This document shows positions 56,995-64,000 of a stretch of DNA of 64,000 bases, piece after piece; within the stretch, counting starts at the first letter, position 1, and every line of letters begins with the position of its first letter. Source of the stretch: Archivesica marissinica (taxonomy: Eukaryota > Mollusca > Bivalvia > Venerida > Vesicomyidae); NCBI GenBank assembly GCA_014843695.1, contig CM026401.1:51014430-51078429 (forward strand), read 5' to 3'. Under the pieces are notes generated by a model. That model did no database searches. It saw nothing but the letters and a program-made list of their open reading frames with translations, and was not told where the DNA came from. Made by a program: the position numbers and the translations under genes.

Positions 56995-57107
56995 ATGGAG
57001 TTACTATTGTTTAAGGACTTCTTAAGAAAACCAGCCAAGCTTAATAACACCTTTCTATTATCACTGTTCATTAAAATACAGTCAAATAAATATATTTAAA
57101 CACCGAT

Positions 57108-57203
57108 ACTATTAATTGGGCCATATTGAGTTTCTGATAATATCAATGTCATTTTACCAGAAGCTAATAAGTGACACATCGACAGACTGGAACCCAGGCT
57201 AGG
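57108..57203 (-). mobile_element. AGCCTGGG-type MITE, partial
   Basis: Reverse orientation: GGGCCATATTGAGTTTCTGA to GACAGACTGGAACCCAGGCT. One end is missing. Confidence 0.6.
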
Positions 57204-57779
57204 CCTGGTGTAATAATACTTATTAAAGAGTTATTTCTTCAAATCTGAGTAACACGGACATATTAAAACTAAATGATACTCGTCTTCAATATCTCTAACA
57301 TTGCAACATTGATATACACGGAAAAATACAAATGAATACAAAAACATTGTTATCGTCAGGTGCCAAATGACATTTCTAACACATGGCAGTCAGTCACCGA
57401 TGATCTTTGAATTCCGCGAGTGTTTGTTAGGGACTCAAAATGAGATTGCAGGGGCTTTAAAAGTTTCAATCACCAAGATTCTCACACACGGTTGAGATGA
57501 AAGCATGGGAAAAGTAAACAAATTGTACAGCAAATCGGTCACGTGACCGTTATGCAAATAAGATAAATGTCCACGTGACTTTATGTACACAATCAGTTTA
57601 CCCACGTGCTGGTATATGTAAATACGTAAGTAATACCACTGTACTGCATACTTTGTTTACTTTCTCACTGGTCTGGTTTATCTGAGAATAATAAACATGT
57701 CGATTTATTTGCCGCTTCGTTATATATACGTTTTCTTAGATTAGGCTCCACGTCGAGAAGCGGAAGGTTAGCATTTATA
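57204..57779. other. Unique intergenic sequence with E-box sites
   Basis: Contains CACGTGAC-type sites (57539, 57572, 57604) and ATGCAAATA (57553). These could be regulatory, but there is no adjacent gene. Confidence 0.25.
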
Positions 57780-57917
57780 CTAGCCTGGGTTCCAGTCTGT
57801 CGATTTTTCACTTTTTAACTTCTGGCAATATGATCAGAAACTCAATACGGCCCAATTAATAGTCTCGGTGTTAAAATATATTTATTTGACTGACCAGGCA
57901 AATATATCGACTAGGCT
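57780..57917. mobile_element. AGCCTGGG-type MITE, right end eroded
   Basis: Starts TAGCCTGGGTTCCAGTCTGT. The right end is shortened to TATCGACTAGGCTA. Confidence 0.65.
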
Positions 57918-57925
57918 ACATTTAT

Positions 57926-58135
57926 ACGAGAGGACATCGAAAACGCACACCTACACTATATGATTAGTATTACACGAAAACGAAATACGAAGGATTCTAT
58001 CAAAGATACATCTTTATTACAAAACACAAACTAAACAACTAAAAATATTCCAAAATGTTAAAAACTATGTATTTATATAGTTATTGTTTTTCATGTAAAA
58101 ACATACTTATCCGAAGTGTGCGTTTTCTATATCCC
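57926..58135. mobile_element. MITE-F, complete copy
   Basis: About 210 bp: left end GAGAGGACATCGAAAACGCA, interior GAAAACGAAATACGAAGGAT, right end TGCGTTTTCTATATCCCC. This copy has no tandem array at its right end, so it shows the unexpanded state. Confidence 0.75.
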
Positions 58136-58142
58136 CTGTTTA

Positions 58143-58396
58143 ATTATGTTATGTTATATTTCGGGTTTTACGCCTGCATCAGCACCATTTTGGGCTATAT
58201 CGCCGGCGGGCAGTTTACCTAACAACACCTTTCATGGGCAGGCTCCAGCGGTTAACCAGTACTTGGGTGCACCAACCTCCGTAAGAATGTGCCAACTTTT
58301 TCATATAAATGAGACACGGCCTGAGCGGGGCTCGAACCCGTGACCATCAGTGATGATAGTCAGCGACCGTAACCATTCGACCACGTAGGCGGACCG
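58143..58396 (-). mobile_element. SINE-D, full length
   Basis: The tRNA-like head is on the right (minus strand GTCCGCCTACGTGGTCGAAT, B-box GGGTTCGAGCCCC). The body contains GGGCAGTTTACCTAACAACA and GTTAACCAGTACTTGGGTGC. A headless relative is at 28378-28500. Confidence 0.75.
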
Positions 58397-58576
58397 ACCC
58401 CCTGTTTAAACATATTTTATTTCCCAATGTAATACATATTGAACAATGCATACAGGACACATATTAAACTACAGAACAAGGATTAGAATGAAAGACAGTC
58501 TTATATATTTCTTCTCCTCTGGTTAGCATTTACGAGTATCGACTTATATTTCCTTCTTTTCAATTATATGTATAAC

Positions 58577-58706
58577 TTTAAAGCGACACTACATCGATGA
58601 AAATGAAATTTTCTGCAGAATGTATTTCCTATATTATGGTAATTTCTCCAAATATCTGCTACATAGTCTGAGTATTTAAATAATAAACAAACGTCGTAAA
58701 CCCTGT
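58577..58706 (+). repeat. Dispersed repeat, AAGCGACACTA type
   Basis: Colinear with 27813-27945 (AAAGCGACACTACATCG, CTGCAGAATGTATTTCCTAT, AAACAAACGTCGTA). Confidence 0.5.
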
Positions 58707-58866
58707 TTATCATTCCCGTAAGAGTCGGAGAACCATCCCCTATCTTACATGTTATAATCTATATATGTATTCACATATGCCCTGAGCCTGCACACATAGG
58801 ACTTCGAACAAAGTGATAAATGGTGATATGTGAGAAAAGTGCCAGTCGCTTACGGATGTTGGAGAG

Positions 58867-59667
58867 TTGAATACTGGTTCTTACCCAGACAGTCTGGGTA
58901 GTATTCTCTCTGCGCCGCAACATACTGGTTGTTTGTTACTATATATAATATACGCAAGTGCACTTACCATATTACAACTTCCAAGTTACGGCTATGCTCA
59001 ACAACGCTGCCGCACCCCGATAGTTACCCAGGGTCACGGCTATGCTCAACAACGCTGCCGCACCCCGATAGTTACCCAGGATCACGGCTATGCTCAACAA
59101 CGCTGCCGCACCCCGATAGATACACAGGGTCACGGCTATGCTCAACAACACTGCCGCACCCCGATAGTTACCCAGGGTCACGGCTATGCTCAACAACGCT
59201 GCCGCACCCCGATAGTTACCCAGGGTCACGGCTATGCTCAACAACGCTGCCGCACCCCGATAGTTACCCAGGATCACGGCTATGCTCAACAACGCTGCTG
59301 CACCCCGATAGTTACCCAGGGTCACGACTATGCTCAACAATACTGCCGCACCCCACTAGTTAACAAGGGTTACGGCTATACTCAACAATGCTACCGCACC
59401 CCAATAGTTAACCAGGGTCACGGCTATACTTAGCAACGCTACCGCACCCCAATGGTTACCCAGGGTCACGGTTATACTCAACAGCACAGCCACACCCCAA
59501 TTGTCAACCATTATTCTCCGAATCACGAAACCAGAAAATTGTCTAAAAAAACACCGCAAACGCTTTCTCAAAAAGAACTTCGGTTAATCGTTCAAGTTCC
59601 CAGTATTTGTTGGCATACGTTGAGAGTTAACATCTTTCGTGATACCGACCATTGGCCGGTTGAATAG
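58867..59667 (+). pseudogene. 16-residue repeat frame with one internal stop
   Basis: From the ATG at 58867 the frame is open to a TAG at 59431-59433, then continues open in the same frame to the TAG at 59665-59667. A hydrophobic stretch (LLLYIIYASALTILQL) lies near residues 23-38, then about eleven repeats of GYAQQRCRTPIVTQGH. The stop arises where CAA of a GYTQQ repeat reads TAG. After the repeats comes a unique tail with NHETRKLSKKTPQTLSQKE. Since 48 is a multiple of three, openness in the repeats alone is weak evidence. It may be a broken secreted or membrane repeat protein or a chance frame; I do not recognise it. Confidence 0.3.
58989..59510. repeat. 48-bp tandem array, about 11 copies
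   Basis: The unit is CACGGCTATGCTCAACAACG then CTGCCGCACCCCGATAGTTA and CCCAGGGT. The left eight units are nearly identical; the last three are diverged by substitutions without indels. Confidence 0.95.
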
Positions 59668-60360
59668 CAAGTTTTAATTAAGGCCACTGGCTGTCGGCTG
59701 AGCACTCGCGTTTGTATATTGGTATTTCGTGAGATAATGGTCAGCTTTTCCCAGGGTCAATTTTCTCATATATTTACTAACCAGCGTGTGTCCACAGGTG
59801 GGCATGCAACAGAAATCCCCTAAAAGGGCAATAAATAACCCTTAAAACATTCCATACAACTCTATGTATGTAAATACGAGACCACGTGACAGGCGCCGTT
59901 ACTGCCCCCCGGCTCGATAGACGGACACTAGTCAACGGGGAGTTGGTTAAAATATGTGCACGAACGGCAGACGTGAACTCGCAAATAATTGATTTACAGA
60001 CGAATTGAACCATTGTCGTTGTCATATCATTATTTTAGTGTACGTGTCACCATTGCTGGTTCCCATTTACATATAATTTGCATATAATATTATTACAATG
60101 TTTAGGCATGCGCATTAACAACGAGGACTACAATAACGTTATTATAATTTCTATTACATGCTAGTATGTCAAACGTGATTGCCACTTGTCTGACATTTCA
60201 TTAATTCTAACATGCACACAGAACATTAACCAGCATTGCAATTAAATGTTGCTCTAGACCAAACAGGTCGAACGTCAGTTGTATCCATCGATATCATTGG
60301 TTCCTCAAATAGTTACCCAATTACCACAAACCGTTACCTCTAATTTATTTACGACATATG
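59668..60360. other. Unique intergenic sequence
   Basis: No gene, RNA or repeat supported. Confidence 0.3.
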
Positions 60361-60364
60361 TTAT

Positions 60365-60760
60365 AGTCGATACAAATTTCGTTAAGCTCAATTGTGAAAC
60401 AAGACAGACGGATCTATAGCTCAGTGGTAACAAGCTGGACTGGTAATCCAGGGATCGCAGGTTCGATCCCCCGTCTGACCCTAATAAAATTAACAGTCTT
60501 TCAGATGGGACGTTAAACCGAGGACTTGTGTCGGTGCTTTACACCGTGCACGTAAAAGAACCAGAGGAGACTCTGGAATGGGTATATCTCTGTATCATTG
60601 CACTGTCCTCCAAAATCTAAAATGACTAATATCTTCAGGAGGCGTCGCTCATATGGGCAACCGGTAGCGACGATAAATAAACGTAAAAAAGTGAAACAAG
60701 TTCTTACAACATTAGTTTAATTGGCACCGAGACCTCATTCCCGAAGCAATCCATGTGTTG
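60365..60760 (-). mobile_element. SINE-C fragment split by a SINE-A
   Basis: Tail pieces CGATACAAATTTCGTTAAGC, then CAATTGTGAAACAAG, resume after the insert with GTGAAACAAGTTCTTACAAC and CGAGACCTCATTCC. Confidence 0.65.
60404..60690 (+). mobile_element. SINE-A nested in SINE-C, full length
   Basis: Intact head and tail. Target duplication GTGAAACAAG lies at 60394-60403 and 60691-60700. Confidence 0.9.
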
Positions 60761-60807
60761 TATATGCAAATTACAAAGTTCAAACTAAATGTATGCTTCG
60801 TTTAAAC

Positions 60808-60914
60808 TTTATTTATTTTACAACGATTGCGAAGCAAGTTTTAACAAAATATTAATCACTCTCGTTGGCGCGGATGAAAGCGTAAATGTGACCATTCGTG
60901 TGGGAGAAAACCGG
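60808..60914 (-). mobile_element. SINE-B, truncated
   Basis: Tail to GGAGAAAACCGGAGCACA. The head is lost at the junction with MITE-F sequence. Confidence 0.75.
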
Positions 60915-61042
60915 AGCACAAACACAAACTGAAAAACTAAAAATATTCCAAAATGTTTAAAACTAAGTAGGCTATTTATATAGTTATTGTTTTTCATGTA
61001 AAACACACTTATCCGAAGTTGTTCTATGTCCCCTAGTATAGT
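60915..61042. mobile_element. MITE-F, right half
   Basis: ACACAAACTGAAAAACTAAA, ATATTCCAAAATGTTT, TAGTTATTGTTTTTCATGTA, CTTATCCGAAG. It is fused to the broken SINE-B. Confidence 0.65.
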
Positions 61043-61109
61043 TAAAGAGTGGTACCATTACCATGGTGCGTGTATTTGTAGTTTAAGGTGTTAAGCCAAT
61101 GAACTATGT

Positions 61110-61366
61110 GTAGTATGTTTATTTATCGTCGCTACCGGTTGCCCATATGAGCGACGCATCCTGAAGTGTTTAATCATTATAGATTTGGAAGGATAGTGCA
61201 ATGATACAGACAGTGACATATTCCAGAGTCTCCTCTGATTCCTGTAAAAGCACCGACACGAGACATCGGGTTAAATTCATTTTAGTATGGTATAGCGGGG
61301 GATTGAACCTGCGACCACTGGATTACAAGTCCAGCGTGTTATCCACTGGATCACTGATCCGATACA
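61110..61366 (-). mobile_element. SINE-A copy, diverged
   Basis: Tail TATGTTTATTTATCGTCGCT on the left. The head on the right has ACAAGTCCAGCGTGTTATCC. A 14-base target duplication CCAATGAACTATGT lies at 61096-61109 and 61367-61380. Confidence 0.85.
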
Positions 61367-61471
61367 CCAATGAACTATGTACCGATCCGCCCTTATATCC
61401 ATTACAAGCATATGACGTTACTTTCCGAACAGGACAGACGACACGTACACAAAAATTGCGCGTAGGTCATT

Positions 61472-61648
61472 TTAACTTTATTTATTTTACAACGATTGCG
61501 AAGCAAGTTTTAACAACTTATATTAATTACTCTCGTTGGCTCGGATGAAAGCGTAAATGTGGTTATTCGTGTGGGAGGAAACCGGAGTACCCGGAGAAAC
61601 CCCACCTGTCCGATCTGGCGACCACCATGCCATCTCACATACTTCCAC
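61472..61648 (-). mobile_element. SINE-B copy, head lost
   Basis: Tail on the left, body to CATCTCACATACTTCC on the right. The tRNA-like head is absent. Confidence 0.8.
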
Positions 61649-62425
61649 AGATCACCGGACAAGCATACTGTATGCGAACTTAATCAGTATTGTGCTAATA
61701 TTACCAACTTTAGCTACAATGGGTAAATTAACTGTGATCCCTACACTTATAATTCGTTTGATCTACAATTCTTTATGTACTCAATTATTTATTTCAAAAT
61801 GACTATAGTACACAATGTCTGATTGTCAATAAGCTATGGTTATTCTATAATGTGCTTTACTATAACTCGACTTGACTCCACAGCGCCAATTAACCGGCCC
61901 GAATCAGTAATATAGCTGCTCAGCCGCCGCCAGATTTCGTTGTACCAGTCTGTTATAGCTCGTCCAATTAATGAAGTTCTCTTGAAATCGACTTCATTAA
62001 CGGCGCTACTTCATATATAAACAAGGGTAAATATTGGCGGAGTGATATTTAAATTAAACTTGAGTACATGTATTTCCATTATGTATTGTCTATTTTTTGA
62101 ATCGGAAAGGATAATCCTATTAATTCAGCGGCTTGCCACCGAAATGGTTTGTTCGCCGGTTCTGCTTGCCAGCCCCTCTTTTGTCCCCTGATCAAATGGT
62201 AATTCCGCTAGCATATTTACTCCCGGAAACCTGTATCGAAATGATCAAATAGGGTAAAAAATGCGTGCAGTGTGTTTTTCGTGACTAGAAGGAGCAGCTC
62301 GTTGTAAGGTTTTCACGTAAACTTTAGAATGTATTTCTTTTTGTGCGGACCCCATAATCAATAAGAATAACAATGGAAACATAAAATATAGATGTTAAAA
62401 AATCAGATTTTTTTTTTATATATGC
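61649..62425. other. Unique intergenic sequence
   Basis: No feature supported. A short inverted pair around CTTCATTAACGG / TTAATGAAG lies at 61969-62005. Confidence 0.3.
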
Positions 62426-62615
62426 TCCGTGCAAGGCTCGAACTCACGTCATGATACCCTACAAACGATCACTGTGCTCCTGCAATTTTAATTGCGCTAC
62501 TGTTTGAGCTATTGCGTCTTGTGGAATCATTATTACTTGTGGAGCATCTGTGGTGTAATGGTTACGGTGTCCGCTGTGTAAACGAGAGGTTGTTAATTAG
62601 AGACCATTCAGAACA
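62426..62615. mobile_element. Two facing tRNA-like fragments
   Basis: The minus strand at 62426-62510 has a B-box-like GAGTTCGAGCC and A-box-like TAGCTCAAACAGTAGCGC. The plus strand at 62538-62612 has GGTGTAATGGTTACGGTG. Neither folds as a full cloverleaf. They are probably eroded SINE heads. Confidence 0.35.
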
Positions 62616-62681
62616 ACGTTGGTGAAGTCCTTCAGTACGACACATGCATCCACATTTTGTGGAAGTTGTGATGATGTTTCC

Positions 62682-62887
62682 CTAATCACCCTCTATGAGT
62701 CCTGCCCTGCAGGGAGAAGTGAGGGAAGCTCAATACTGTTTCTTCCAAATCACCCTCTATGAGTCCTGCCCTGCAGGGAGACGTGAGGAAGCGCAATACT
62801 GTTTCTTCCAAATCACCCTCTAGGAGTCCTGCCCTGCAGGGAGAAGTGAGGGAAGCTCAATACTATTTCTCTCAAATCACCCTCTAC
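62682..62887. repeat. 64-bp tandem repeat, 3.2 copies
   Basis: AATCACCCTCTATGAGTCCT, the palindrome CCCTGCAGGG, AGAAGTGAGGGAAGCTCAAT and ACTGTTTCTTCCA repeat three times with few changes. Not related in sequence to the 64-bp hairpin satellite. Confidence 0.9.
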
Positions 62888-62892
62888 GGAGT

Positions 62893-63072
62893 TAAAGCCC
62901 CGCTGGAGCCGTTACGAGTGTGCCCTTATGCAAGGCATTTAAATTCCACGTTGCTTCTTCTCTCTCCCTCGTGGCGATGGATTCCACCAAGAATGAGGTC
63001 TCGAGAGTGATTAATATAAGTTGTAAGAACTTGTTTCGCAATCGAGCTAAAATAAAGTTGTATAAACTATGC
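62893..63072 (+). mobile_element. SINE-C copy, head truncated
   Basis: From AGCCCCGCTGGAGCCGTTAC to the tail GAGCTAAAATAAAGTTGTAT. Confidence 0.85.
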
Positions 63073-63099
63073 ACATTGCCTATTTTCACACCATTCATG

Positions 63100-63190
63100 G
63101 CGATATATTTCTACAGGAATGAGGTCTCGAGAGCAATTGTTCTAATGTTGTATGTATAACATTGTTTCGCAATCGAGCTAATTAATTTTT
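63100..63190 (+). mobile_element. SINE-C fragment
   Basis: CATGGCGATATATTTCTACA, GGAATGAGGTCTCGAGAGCA and CATTGTTTCGCAATCGAGCT. A second, older partial copy directly after the first. Confidence 0.7.
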
Positions 63191-63420
63191 TACAAAACAA
63201 TATTTTAACCATTTTGATATAACGTGTATACATGTCTAGAGATGTTCAGCATATGTAAGGCATATGGTAACCCATTAGGATAACATTATTTTAGTACCTT
63301 ATTGTTACCAGTTTCAAGTGCAGCTCATTTTTGAAGAATTTATTAGCTTTTAGTTAAATTGGAAATCTTACAATTGGTTCCTTTGCATTTGCAAAACGAC
63401 AATTTACTGTAGACGTGTAT

Positions 63421-63730
63421 ATGTGTGTTATATATAGTTATATATAGTACGTGTATTAATCGTCGCTACCGGTTGCCTATATGAGCGACGCCTCCTGAAG
63501 AGATTAATCATTTTAGATTGTTGGAGGATAGTGCAATGATACAGACAGAGCCCCATTCCAGAGTCTCATCTGGTTCTATTACGTGCACGGTGTACAGCAC
63601 CGACACGAGACCTCGGTTTAACATCCCATCTCAAAGACTGTTAATTTTATTAGGGTCAGACGGGGGATCGAACCTGCGATCCCTGGATTATCAGTCCAGC
63701 GTGTTACCACTGGACTACAGATCCGCCTGT
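63421..63730 (-). mobile_element. SINE-A copy, full length
   Basis: The left end has an altered TA-rich tail before CGTCGCTACCGGTTGCCTAT. The head on the right ends ACTACAGATCCGCC. Target duplication TGTAGACGTGTAT lies at 63408-63420 and 63728-63740. Confidence 0.85.
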
Positions 63731-63740
63731 AGACGTGTAT

Positions 63741-64000
63741 AATCGTACAGCACACGTCAAATACCCGGTTTGTATTTTCAGGTTTCCATAAGATCAGTCG
63801 TACCGTAAACATAACTAATTTAACATATGTCAAAAACTGTTTGCAGTTAGGCTTAATCAGCGGGTCAAGAGTCATAGCAAAGTTGTGGAAATGAGTAGTT
63901 AAATAGAAATGCATTGTTAGTAAGCTGGGTTGCCCCAACACGCGGGGTCAGAGCTTCCAGACATGATGGTCAAGTTGTCTATACAGGAAGCCGTAGTAAG
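63741..64000. other. Window end, nothing recognised
   Basis: No supported feature to the end of the window. Confidence 0.3.

Noticed and set aside
7152..63730. tRNA-Thr-like and tRNA-Leu-like cloverleaves at many places
   Set aside because: Each is the head of a SINE with the family body attached, is variably mutated and has no own terminator, so these are not counted as tRNA genes.

Overview
The window is a non-coding, transposon-dense stretch of an animal nuclear genome. I found no intact host protein-coding gene. The evidence for an animal is: tRNA-Phe(GAA) genes with eukaryotic internal promoters, several families of tRNA-derived SINEs, decayed LINEs, MITEs, satellites, and one LTR retrotransposon of the Gmr1-like type. 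A SINE-like tail at 840-1010 and the mix of SINEs remind me of bivalve or other mollusc genomes. That assignment is inference from memory and is not tested. A 1000-base run of N marks a scaffold gap.

Layout. 1-560: tRNA-Gly-like pseudogene followed by a 269-base tract of only G and T, with the block flanked by a 25-base direct repeat. 560-3.9 kb: sparse repeats and a 0.8 kb element with inverted termini. 3.9-7.05 kb: three tandem arrays nearly in contact (38-bp, 21-bp and CCTG units). 7.1-9.6 kb: SINE fragments. 9.95-16.65 kb: a nearly complete, recent Ty3/gypsy-class element on the minus strand, with one 1537-codon gag-pol frame and pol order protease-integrase-RT-RNase H; its 5' LTR runs into the gap. 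17.65-21.83 kb: 40-bp satellite. 23.9-27.8 kb: a decayed LINE on the minus strand, cut by two SINE insertions. 28.6-38.9 kb: SINEs, MITEs, a piggyBac-type MITE, and a 38-bp satellite built from the end of a MITE. 38.9-41.4 kb: short tandem arrays. 42.0-45.8 kb: three tRNA-Phe genes on the minus strand sharing an identical 101-bp cassette. 46-51.4 kb: SINEs and a LINE tail. 52.2-56.5 kb: two satellites (61/62-bp and 64-bp units). 56.5-64 kb: SINEs, MITEs, and a 48-bp repeat whose reading frame is broken by one stop.

How the parts relate. The LINEs are the likely source of the machinery that moved the SINEs, since SINE copies carry 10-15 base target duplications. SINE families B and C have different tRNA-like heads but nearly the same 3' tail, which suggests one LINE partner. 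Nested insertions give a relative order of activity, with family A (head like tRNA-Thr) the most frequent late inserter. Several satellites are bounded by or derived from inverted termini of mobile elements. The Gmr1-like polyprotein and the tRNA-Phe genes are the only features for which function can be argued from sequence.
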